Source of the DNA: Bacteroidota bacterium
GTDB taxonomy: Bacteria; Bacteroidota; Bacteroidia; Flavobacteriales; Weeksellaceae
Reading direction: 5' to 3'
NCBI GenBank assembly: GCA_023386965.1
Contig: JAEWIR010000026.1
Location: forward strand, 1-28,204
Length of the DNA: 28,204 nt
Part shown: positions 7,654 through 14,374 of the stretch, one piece after another
Numbering within the stretch: position 1 is the stretch's first letter
Layout: each line of letters starts with the position of its first letter
Position numbers and translations under genes: made by a program
The notes under the pieces: generated by a model
The model's input: the letters and a program-made list of their open reading frames with translations, nothing else
Told to the model about the DNA's origin: nothing
The model's database searches: none

Positions 7654-8106
7654 ATGACGAAGTTCACCTATAAAAGCCGAAAAATTGACAAAGTTTTTAT
7701 GATGGTTTATGCAGGCATAGGCCTCCTGTTTTTGGGCTTTGGCATTTATGGCTGGACCGAAGGTGATCTGATGGTATTAATGGTTATGGGATTTATGGTG
7801 ATGCTTTTGGCAATGCTGCTAACTGCTGCCATTTTCCAGCTTAGGATTATATTAGAAGGATCTCTGCTGAAAGTGTACTGCTTCGTAAAACTCTACGAGA
7901 CTGATGTAAGCAATATCACTAAAATAAGAAAGGGCGAAACGATGTGGAGTGGGCTTCATAAATACGGCACTACCCGACATGGCCTGATTATTTTCGCATC
8001 TTACAGAAACGACCTGTACATCACTCCCGAAGATGAAGGGCATTTCATTCAGAAAATAGCAGAACTGAATCCCAAAGTGATGTTTGAAGAGGTGCAGAAA
8101 TCATGA
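7654..8106 (+). CDS. Small membrane protein with a PH-like cytoplasmic domain
   Basis: 150 residues. Two adjacent hydrophobic helices (about residues 15-33 and 39-62) are followed by a soluble beta-rich domain of about 85 residues: LRIILEGSLLKVYCFVKLYE, VSNITKIRKGETMW, then GLIIFASYRNDLYITPEDEG and a final helix HFIQKIAELNP. This arrangement (two helices then LxVxxFxxxxxxxxxxxITKI) is typical of bacterial PH-domain (bPH) membrane proteins of unknown function. It is separated from the upstream pair by a terminator and ends in its own short hairpin, so it is probably a single-gene unit. Location: inner membrane, domain on the cytoplasmic side (inferred). Confidence 0.75.
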   Translation: MTKFTYKSRKIDKVFMMVYAGIGLLFLGFGIYGWTEGDLMVLMVMGFMVMLLAMLLTAAIFQLRIILEGSLLKVYCFVKLYETDVSNITKIRKGETMWSGLHKYGTTRHGLIIFASYRNDLYITPEDEGHFIQKIAELNPKVMFEEVQKS

Positions 8107-8140
8107 GTTCATTTTTTGCTCTCTCCCCGATTTAACAATT

Positions 8141-8162
8141 TCCGCTTTTAGCGGACTTTTTT
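8141..8162 (+). terminator. Short intrinsic terminator after the PH-like membrane protein
   Basis: TCCGC (8141-8145) pairs with GCGGA (8151-8155) around the loop TTTTA, followed by CTTTTTTA. It is a compact hairpin with a U-tract, just upstream of the urocanase promoter. Confidence 0.75.
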
Positions 8163-8168
8163 ATTTTG

Positions 8169-8176
8169 TATTTTTG
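8169..8176 (+). promoter_or_regulatory. Candidate -7 promoter box of the urocanate hydratase gene
   Basis: TATTTTTG matches TAnnTTTG, 16 bases before the ATG at 8193. The leader is A-rich with no Shine-Dalgarno sequence. Confidence 0.5.
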
Positions 8177-8192
8177 AAAAAATCAAAAATTA

Positions 8193-10169
8193 ATGACTTT
8201 TCAGGAACAGATCCAGCAGGGAATACCTTCGCAACTACCTCAACCTAAACCTTATGAAAGCGGTATTAACCACGCACCTAAACGCAAAGAGATTCTCAGT
8301 GAGGAAGAGAAAAAACTAGCTTTAAGAAATGCGCTGCGGTACTTTGAACCGAAGTTTCATGCCGAACTCCTGACTGAATTCAAAGCCGAACTTGAAACGT
8401 ACGGACGTATCTATATGTACCGTTTCCGGCCGGATTACGAGATGAAAGCGCGCCCGATAACCGATTATCCCGGCAAATCTGAGCAGGCCAAAGCCATTAT
8501 GCTGATGATCCAGAACAATCTGGACTATGCAGTTGCACAGCATCCACATGAACTTATAACTTATGGTGGCAACGGTGCCGTTTTTCAAAACTGGGCGCAG
8601 TATCTGCTCACCATGAAGTATCTTTCGGAGATGTCTGATGAGCAGACGCTGGTAATGTACTCGGGACATCCTATGGGGCTTTTCCCGTCGCATAAAGACG
8701 CACCGCGCGTGGTTGTTACCAACGGTATGATGATCCCCAACTATTCCAAGCCCGATGATTGGGAAAAATTCAACGCACTGGGCGTTTCGCAGTACGGACA
8801 GATGACAGCAGGAAGTTATATGTACATAGGCCCGCAGGGTATAGTGCACGGAACAACAATTACAGTGCTGAACGCATTCAGAAAAATCAACAAACCCACA
8901 GCCGGTGGACTGTTCGTAACATCGGGGCTGGGTGGAATGAGCGGTGCACAGCCTAAAGCCGGAAATATTGCCGGATGCATCACAGTTTGCGCTGAGGTTA
9001 ATCCTAAGATCACCAAAATCAGACATGAGCAGAAATGGATTGATGAAATCCATGAAGATCTTGAGTCCCTTGTGGCTAGAGTTAAAAATGCAAAAGAAAA
9101 TAATGAAACCGTTTCCCTGGCTTATCTGGGTAACGTAGTGGACGTTTGGGAAAAATTTGACCGGGAAGATATAACAGTTGATATCGGTTCCGACCAGACA
9201 TCACTTCATAATCCCTGGGCGGGTGGTTATTACCCGGTAGGCCTCTCATTTGAAGAAGCCAACGTAATGATGGCGGAAAATCCAGAGCAGTTTAAAATAA
9301 AGGTTCAGGAAAGTTTAAGAAGACATGCCGCAGCTATTAACCGCCACACTGAGAAAGGTACCTATTTCTTTGATTACGGTAATGCTTTCTTACTGGAGGC
9401 CAGCCGTGCTGGTGCTGATATTATGGCCGAAAACGGTATTGACTTCCGCTATCCAAGTTATGTTCAGGATATTATGGGGCCTATGTGCTTCGATTATGGT
9501 TTTGGTCCTTTCCGGTGGGTGTGTACAAGTGGCGACCCGGCCGACCTGCAGAAAACCGATGATATCGCTGCCCGGATCCTGGATGAACTGATGAAAAATT
9601 CACCTGCAGAGATACAGCAGCAGATGGCAGATAATATAAAATGGATAAAAGGTGCACAGGAAAATAAACTTGTTGTAGGATCTCAGGCCCGGATCCTTTA
9701 TGCCGATGCGGAAGGCCGGATGAAAATTGCCGAAGCCTTCAACAAGGCCATTAAAGATGGACAGATTGGACCGGTAGTTTTGGGAAGGGACCATCACGAT
9801 GTTTCGGGAACCGATTCACCCTACCGCGAAACATCAAACATATACGACGGATCACGGTTTACTGCAGATATGGCAATTCAGAATGTTATTGGCGACAGTT
9901 TCCGCGGTGCAACCTGGGTGTCCATACACAACGGTGGAGGTGTAGGTTGGGGTGAAGTTATAAACGGTGGCTTCGGTATGTTGCTCGACGGGAGCGATGA
10001 TGCCGACAGAAGACTCAAATCAATGCTGTTCTGGGATGTGAATAACGGTATTTCACGCCGCAGCTGGGCCAGGAATGAAGGTGCAGTTTTCGCAATCAAG
10101 CGAGCCATGGAAATGGAGCCAAACCTGAAAGTTACCTTGCCTAATTTTGTGGATGACCGTTTATTATAG
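8193..10169 (+). CDS. hutU: Urocanate hydratase (urocanase), long form
   Basis: 658 residues, about 100 longer than the roughly 555-residue Bacillus and Pseudomonas enzymes. Urocanase motifs are intact: YGGNGAVFQNWAQY, LVMYSGHPMGLFPS, GQMTAGSYMYIGPQGIVHGT, the NAD-binding GLGGMSGAQPKAG, and GFGPFRWVCTSGDP with the active-site cysteine at residue 444, followed by LGRDHHDVSGTDSPYRETSN and NGGGVGWGEVINGG. It converts urocanate to imidazolone propionate with a tightly bound NAD+, the second step of histidine degradation, in the cytosol. The extra length includes an N-terminal extension (residues 1-60) and insertions. hutH, hutI and hutG are not in the window, so the gene is isolated. Promoter box at 8169; the DUF559 element begins 5 bp after the stop. 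Confidence 0.95.
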   Translation: MTFQEQIQQGIPSQLPQPKPYESGINHAPKRKEILSEEEKKLALRNALRYFEPKFHAELLTEFKAELETYGRIYMYRFRPDYEMKARPITDYPGKSEQAKAIMLMIQNNLDYAVAQHPHELITYGGNGAVFQNWAQYLLTMKYLSEMSDEQTLVMYSGHPMGLFPSHKDAPRVVVTNGMMIPNYSKPDDWEKFNALGVSQYGQMTAGSYMYIGPQGIVHGTTITVLNAFRKINKPTAGGLFVTSGLGGMSGAQPKAGNIAGCITVCAEVNPKITKIRHEQKWIDEIHEDLESLVARVKNAKENNETVSLAYLGNVVDVWEKFDREDITVDIGSDQTSLHNPWAGGYYPVGLSFEEANVMMAENPEQFKIKVQESLRRHAAAINRHTEKGTYFFDYGNAFLLEASRAGADIMAENGIDFRYPSYVQDIMGPMCFDYGFGPFRWVCTSGDPADLQKTDDIAARILDELMKNSPAEIQQQMADNIKWIKGAQENKLVVGSQARILYADAEGRMKIAEAFNKAIKDGQIGPVVLGRDHHDVSGTDSPYRETSNIYDGSRFTADMAIQNVIGDSFRGATWVSIHNGGGVGWGEVINGGFGMLLDGSDDADRRLKSMLFWDVNNGISRRSWARNEGAVFAIKRAMEMEPNLKVTLPNFVDDRLL

Positions 10170-10174
10170 CTGAA

Positions 10175-10231
10175 AATTCCCCTCCTCTGGAGGGGTGGCG
10201 GCTGGCCGCAGGCCGGTCCGACGGGGTGGTT
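10175..10231 (+). repeat. Two-hairpin repeat, copy A (downstream side of the DUF559 gene)
   Basis: Hairpin 1 is CCCCTCC-TCT-GGAGGGG. After TGGC, hairpin 2 is centred on GGCC-GCA-GGCC, and the repeat ends GACGGGGTGGTT. GGGGTGG occurs twice, after hairpin 1 and at the end. Relative to copies B and C the arms of hairpin 2 are different in sequence but still pair at most positions, and the total length is conserved. It may also act as the urocanase terminator. Confidence 0.85.
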
Positions 10232-10263
10232 TATATTGCAGCGATGCAAATGAACCATCCCGT
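10221..10263 (+). repeat. Additional long hairpin at the inner edge of copy A
   Basis: ACGGGGTGGTT at the end of copy A pairs with AACCATCCCGT (10253-10263) with one G-T mismatch, enclosing an inner TTGCA-GCGA-TGCAA hairpin. The right arm looks like the first bases of a second, truncated repeat in the opposite orientation. On the minus strand this hairpin follows 11 bases after the DUF559 stop, so it could act as its 3' structure. Confidence 0.65.
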
Positions 10264-10274
10264 TTTTGTAATGA

Positions 10275-10700
10275 TTATGGTCCATAATGCTCAATGATAA
10301 AATTCTCCAGATCTTTCATAACCTTTCTCAGCTGGTGCTTGATATCCCAATCACTGGTTAAAAAAACGTTTAGACCTAAGACTTCTAAGAAAGCAATTCT
10401 GGCTGAACCATACTCCTTTTCAGGATCATGTGTACTGCCGTCAATCTCAACTACAAGCCCAAGGGCTTTCACATAAAAATCAACTATATAACTGCCTATA
10501 ATCCGTTGCCTGTCGAAATCAATTCCATGAAAACCCCGGTTCCGGACCTGCTGCCAGAACAGTACCTCAGATAAGATTCTTTGTTTTCTTTTTATCCTGG
10601 TTAGAGGTATAAGGTTAGGATTATAAGGAAGATTTTTCACGAAGTTTCTATAGATGGGAATACCCTCAATACAGGTTAGAATTCGTTTTTCGGACATCAC
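10275..10700 (-). CDS. DUF559 domain protein, PD-(D/E)XK (Vsr-like) nuclease fold
   Basis: 141 residues from a possible Met-Met start at 10700. The core matches DUF559: an upstream helix with E45 (ILSEVLFWQQV), FDRQRIIGSYIVDFYV with D74, then GLVVEIDGSTHD giving E85-x-D87, the D-x10-ExD arrangement of Vsr/PD-(D/E)XK nucleases. A C-terminal segment, LEVLGLNVFLTSDWDIKHQL, continues the domain. Catalytic residues look intact, so DNA cleavage is plausible but not shown for this family in general. It is the sole gene between inverted structured repeats and has no restriction-modification partner nearby. That suggests a role in mobilising or maintaining the repeats rather than in host defence or mismatch repair (inference). 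Downstream is a hairpin instead of a gene. Confidence 0.85.
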   Translation of the reverse strand: MMSEKRILTCIEGIPIYRNFVKNLPYNPNLIPLTRIKRKQRILSEVLFWQQVRNRGFHGIDFDRQRIIGSYIVDFYVKALGLVVEIDGSTHDPEKEYGSARIAFLEVLGLNVFLTSDWDIKHQLRKVMKDLENFIIEHYGP

Positions 10701-10737
10701 AATGTTTTTTTAAAGTTACGGAATTGCGATGATCAGA

Positions 10738-10795
10738 GACCACCCCGTCAATCACGCCTTCGGCGGATTGCCACCCCTCCGGAGGAGGGGAATTC
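10738..10795 (-). repeat. Two-hairpin repeat, copy B (upstream side of the DUF559 gene)
   Basis: 58 bp in inverted orientation to copy A. It differs from solo copy C at only 3 of 58 positions. Hairpin 2 pairs AATC with GATT and CGCC with GGCG around TTC, with one bulged A. Hairpin 1 pairs CCCCTCC with GGAGGGG. It lies 37 bp upstream of the DUF559 start codon and so also occupies the promoter region. Confidence 0.88.
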
Positions 10796-10867
10796 ACGCC
10801 GGTTACACTTAACAATTCCTCACCATCTATAATTTGGTGACAGTTCTTCATCCTATCAATGATGATA

Positions 10868-10904
10868 ATAGTAAAATACTATACTAAAAAAATAAAAATA
10901 GTAT
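10868..10904. promoter_or_regulatory. Clustered ATAGTA/TACTAT palindromes upstream of the fasciclin gene
   Basis: ATAGTA-AAA-TACTAT at 10868-10882 is a perfect inverted repeat, followed by ATACTA and another ATAGTAT at 10898-10904, about 40 bp before the ATG at 10946. The surrounding sequence is very A/T-rich with no clear -7 box. The arrangement could be an operator or simply low-complexity sequence. Confidence 0.35.
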
Positions 10905-10945
10905 GATTATTGCCTTTCATCAATTAACTAAAAAAATATTTTATT

Positions 10946-11896
10946 ATGAAAAATCTATTCAAAATTTTTGCTTTTGTACTGTTCGTGGGAATGATTACCA
11001 CTGCCTGTGAGGACAGTAATAATGAAATGGAAATGCCCTCAAGTATTTACCAGCTTGCTGCTTCAGATCCTGATCTTTCCAATCTGAAGGCCGCAATTGA
11101 TAAAGCGGGACTAGCTTCAACACTGAATGATTCAGGGAATTTCACCGTATTCGCTCCATCTAACGCAGCTTTCTCTCAGTTTCTTTCGGCAAATGGCTTT
11201 GCGAGTTTAAACGATGTTCCTACCGCTGCACTGAAAGAAATTCTTCTGAACCACGTACTGAGTTCGAAAGTAATGTCTTCACAGGTATCTACGGGCTACG
11301 TTTCCACAATGGCTAAAGGTAGTGCTTCGGCAACAAGAAACCTGAGTATGTTCATTGACACCGCGTCAGGGGTAAAACTAAACGGAGTTTCCACAGTGAC
11401 TCAAGCGGACATCATGGCTAACAATGGCGTAATACATAAGGTAGATAATGTAATCGGCCTGCCAACAATTGTTACTCACGCACTGGCAAATCCCAATTTC
11501 AGCACCTTGGTTTCTGCACTTACAAGAAGCGATATGCCTGACTTTGTGGGAATCCTGGGCGGAAATGCAGGCGCGCCTTTTACCGTCTTTGCTCCCAATA
11601 ATGCAGCTTTTGGGTCACTGTTAACCGAATTGAATCTGCCGGGTCTTGGATCTGTACCAACTGCAACTTTAGAAAATGCACTGAAATATCATGTGGTTGC
11701 CGGCGCCAATGTAGCCTCAACTGAAATCATGAATAATATGAATGTAACCACTTTTCAGGGGGGTACTTTCAATATAACTACATCGGGTGGTGTCAAGATC
11801 ACTGATGCAAATAACCGCATGGCCAATGTGATTGCTACCGACGTACAGTGTGCCAACGGAATTATTCACGTTCTGGATAAAGTGATATTGCCATAG
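10946..11896 (+). CDS. Lipoprotein with two fasciclin (FAS1) domains
   Basis: 316 residues. The signal peptide ends in a lipobox, TTAC, so the lipidated cysteine is at residue 21 and the mature protein is anchored in the envelope. Two FAS1 domains follow, about residues 34-172 and 173-316. Each has the H1/H2 hallmarks: GNFTVFAPSNAAFSQFL and NNGVIHKVDNVIGLP in the first, APFTVFAPNNAAFGSLL and ANGIIHVLDKVILP in the second. FAS1 domains mediate adhesion and protein interaction; in Bacteroidota they occur as surface lipoproteins, some linked to glycan or surface binding. Ligand unknown. The upstream region holds palindromes (10868-10904), and an intrinsic terminator follows the stop. Confidence 0.92.
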   Translation: MKNLFKIFAFVLFVGMITTACEDSNNEMEMPSSIYQLAASDPDLSNLKAAIDKAGLASTLNDSGNFTVFAPSNAAFSQFLSANGFASLNDVPTAALKEILLNHVLSSKVMSSQVSTGYVSTMAKGSASATRNLSMFIDTASGVKLNGVSTVTQADIMANNGVIHKVDNVIGLPTIVTHALANPNFSTLVSALTRSDMPDFVGILGGNAGAPFTVFAPNNAAFGSLLTELNLPGLGSVPTATLENALKYHVVAGANVASTEIMNNMNVTTFQGGTFNITTSGGVKITDANNRMANVIATDVQCANGIIHVLDKVILP

Positions 11897-11926
11897 TTTT
11901 ATAGTTTAAATGTTAATGTTGATAGG

Positions 11927-11953
11927 CGTCCCTTTCTGTAGGGACGTTTATTT
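11927..11953 (+). terminator. Intrinsic terminator after the fasciclin gene
   Basis: CGTCCCT (11927-11933) pairs with AGGGACG (11940-11946) around a 6-nt loop, followed by TTTATTT. It separates the fasciclin gene from the receptor gene 24 bp downstream. Confidence 0.85.
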
Positions 11954-11976
11954 GTAAATTGCATAAATTTTTTCAG

Positions 11977-14364
11977 ATGAGATTCAGGTATTCCTTTCTG
12001 TTATTGCTGTTATCAGCTTTTACTTTTGCCCAGGTGGGCAGCATCAATATCAATGTATTTGACGATTTCACGAAAAAACCACTGGCCGCTTCGGTACGGA
12101 TGCTGGGTTCGGAAGGTGCCGTTTTTACCGGTGAGGGAAATGTACTTATTGCAGACATTCCGTCCGGTACTTACACTTTTGAGGTTACTTCGGAAGGTTA
12201 TACGCCCACTTCATTAAATGACATCGATGTGGTACCTAACCAAAACCTTACCTTTTCCGTAGGACTTATACGGTCGGTAAATCAGATTGAAGAAGTTACA
12301 ATTACAAGAAAAAGTTATAAAACTACCGCTGAGAGCCCACTGTCCCTGCGGAATATCACCAGTGAAGAAGTTCAGAAAAATGCCGGTTCCAACCGTGATG
12401 TCTCAAAAGCGATCCTGAGTTTTCCGGGGGTAGGAAGTACAGCGACCTTCCGGAACGACCTTTTCATTCGTGGCGGAAGCTCGGCTGAAAATAAATTCTA
12501 TATTGACGGTATTGAAGTTCCTGTGATCAACCATTTCCAAACGCAGGGAGCCAGTGGCGGACCACGCGGCATCATTACCGTTGATTTTATCAAAGATGTC
12601 GACTTTTACAGTGGTGCGTTTCCGGCCAGGCGAAATGGAGTGCTCTCATCGCTTTTTGAATTTAACCTTAAATCCGCCAGGAAAGACAAACTGGGCTATA
12701 AGGTGATCCTGGGTCTGGATGACCTGCAACTGATGGCCGACGGTCCTCTTTCCCGGGACCAGACCTGGTCCGGTCTTTTCAGTGTGCGTAAATCCAACCT
12801 TCAACTGCTGTTCAAAGCCATTGGTCTGCCGTTTCTTCCAAGCTATTATGACGCGACCTTTAAGGTGTCAAAGAAATTTGAAAGCGGTGACGAGTTATAT
12901 TTTCTGGGTATGGGTGCCAAAGACAGTTTTAAATTCAATGAAGATGCTGAACCCACACTCGCGAACCTGACCTTAATTGACCGGCTTCCTGTGTCGCCGC
13001 AATGGAACTACACTGTAGGCGCGGGTTACAGGCATCTGGCCGAAAATGGTAACTGGCTGTTTACCCTTAGCAGAAATATGTTGGATAACCAGGCTCTTAA
13101 ATACTACCGCAATATTGAAGTTCCACAAAATCTTCTGTATGATTACAATTCACAGGAAAGCGAAAATAAATTCCGCGTTGACCGCAATTTCAATATTGCA
13201 GATTATCAGCTCAGCAGTGGAGCAAATATCAATTATGCCCGGTATTATAATGCTTCTGTAAGCAGAAATGTAACTCAGAGCACTGTTAATTTTGATCAGT
13301 TGTCATCTGATTTTAACCTGCTTCAATATGGTTTATATCTCCAGGCCGCCAGAAAACTGTTTGATGACCGCTTACAGATCTCCGCCGGTTTACGGATGGA
13401 TGCCAGCAACTATTCGGATAATACCAATAATCCTTTGGAGCAGTTCTCGCCACGGCTTTCGCTCAGTTATAAGTTCACCGACAGGCTTGCGCTTAATTTC
13501 AATACGGGAATCTACTACCAGCTACCGGTTTACACGGCTCTCGGCTTTACGCAAAACGGTGTCCTGACAAATAAAAATACCCTTAAATACATACAAAATA
13601 CACATCTTGTTGGTGGCATGGAATATAATGGGCCAAACAGTCTTCGTTTTACAGTAGAAGGATACTATAAAAAGTATGAAAACTATCCTTTCTCTCTTCG
13701 AAACCAAATATCACTTGCTAATGTTGGCGGTGACTTTGGTGTAGTGGGCAGCGAACCTTTGGATTCCCGCGGATTTGGTGAGACCTACGGTCTGGAAGTC
13801 CTCGCTCAAAAACGGACACTGAACAATTTCTACGGAATTGCAGCCTATACCTTCGGATATTCCCGGTTTTCCAACGCCAGCGGAATCTTACTGCCGTCAA
13901 GCTGGGACTCCAGACATATCTTAACGATGACAGCAGGAAAATACTTCAGCAGAAACTGGAATGTTGGAGCCAGATTCCGGATGCAGTCGGGACTGCCGGA
14001 AACTCCATACGACCTGCAGCGCAGCGCCCTTGTCAACATCTGGAACGTAGCCAACGGTCCGGTGCAGAATTTTTCATTGCTGAACACTTCCCGCGGAAAC
14101 CTGTCGCACCAGCTGGACATCCGTGGCGAGAAGAAATGGATTTTCAACAAGTGGCAACTCACCGCATATGTAGATTTGGTAAATGCTTATGGTTCTGCAA
14201 GCCCCAGTGCATTGCCCGTGGTTAATCTGCAGCGTGATGCACAGGGCAACGGTATAATTGCCAACCCTACGGCTCCGCAGGATCAGCAGTATTACGAACT
14301 GCAAACAGGTGAAAACGACCGTTCCACGCCACTGCCTTATTTCGGGTTTATTTTTGAATTTTAA
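11977..14364 (+). CDS. TonB-dependent outer-membrane receptor
   Basis: 795 residues from the ATG at 11977. The frame opens with a TTG at 11959, but the signal peptide MRFRYSFLLLLLSAFTFAQ starts cleanly here. An N-terminal carboxypeptidase-regulatory-like domain (about residues 22-105) is followed by a plug domain with VSKAILSFPGVGSTATFRND, LFIRGGSSAENKFYIDGIEV and FYSGAFPARRNGVLSSLFEF. The remainder is a 22-strand-type barrel ending in an aromatic residue (PYFGFIFEF), as required by outer-membrane insertion. No TonB box is obvious. Substrate is unknown; no SusD partner adjoins it. It may be functionally separate from the fasciclin gene, given the terminator between them. It converges on the S41 gene with only 10 bp between stops. 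Confidence 0.92.
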   Translation: MRFRYSFLLLLLSAFTFAQVGSININVFDDFTKKPLAASVRMLGSEGAVFTGEGNVLIADIPSGTYTFEVTSEGYTPTSLNDIDVVPNQNLTFSVGLIRSVNQIEEVTITRKSYKTTAESPLSLRNITSEEVQKNAGSNRDVSKAILSFPGVGSTATFRNDLFIRGGSSAENKFYIDGIEVPVINHFQTQGASGGPRGIITVDFIKDVDFYSGAFPARRNGVLSSLFEFNLKSARKDKLGYKVILGLDDLQLMADGPLSRDQTWSGLFSVRKSNLQLLFKAIGLPFLPSYYDATFKVSKKFESGDELYFLGMGAKDSFKFNEDAEPTLANLTLIDRLPVSPQWNYTVGAGYRHLAENGNWLFTLSRNMLDNQALKYYRNIEVPQNLLYDYNSQESENKFRVDRNFNIADYQLSSGANINYARYYNASVSRNVTQSTVNFDQLSSDFNLLQYGLYLQAARKLFDDRLQISAGLRMDASNYSDNTNNPLEQFSPRLSLSYKFTDRLALNFNTGIYYQLPVYTALGFTQNGVLTNKNTLKYIQNTHLVGGMEYNGPNSLRFTVEGYYKKYENYPFSLRNQISLANVGGDFGVVGSEPLDSRGFGETYGLEVLAQKRTLNNFYGIAAYTFGYSRFSNASGILLPSSWDSRHILTMTAGKYFSRNWNVGARFRMQSGLPETPYDLQRSALVNIWNVANGPVQNFSLLNTSRGNLSHQLDIRGEKKWIFNKWQLTAYVDLVNAYGSASPSALPVVNLQRDAQGNGIIANPTAPQDQQYYELQTGENDRSTPLPYFGFIFEF

Positions 14365-14374
14365 AGCAAATTTT

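Larger units (their letters stand above)
10175..10795. mobile_element. Putative DUF559-carrying element bounded by inverted two-hairpin repeats
   Basis: A 621-bp segment starts 5 bp after the urocanase stop. It is bounded by inverted copies of a 57-58 bp repeat (10175-10231 on plus, 10738-10795 on minus), with the outer ends AATTCCCCTCC facing outward and GGGGTGGT facing in. The only gene inside is a PD-(D/E)XK-fold DUF559 protein. A third, solo copy lies at 26170-26227. This architecture (one nuclease gene, terminal inverted structured repeats, dispersed empty copies) resembles a small transposable or REP-like element. No target-site duplication is visible at the edges, and mobility has not been shown; it is inferred. 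Confidence 0.55.

Noticed and set aside
8322..9053. 243-codon minus-strand frame antisense to the urocanase gene
   Set aside because: Cys/His-rich, family-less translation entirely opposite a well-conserved coding gene; typical shadow frame.
10175..10795. CRISPR-like or restriction-modification locus
   Set aside because: Only inverted copies, no regular spacers, no methyltransferase; a mobile-element model fits better.
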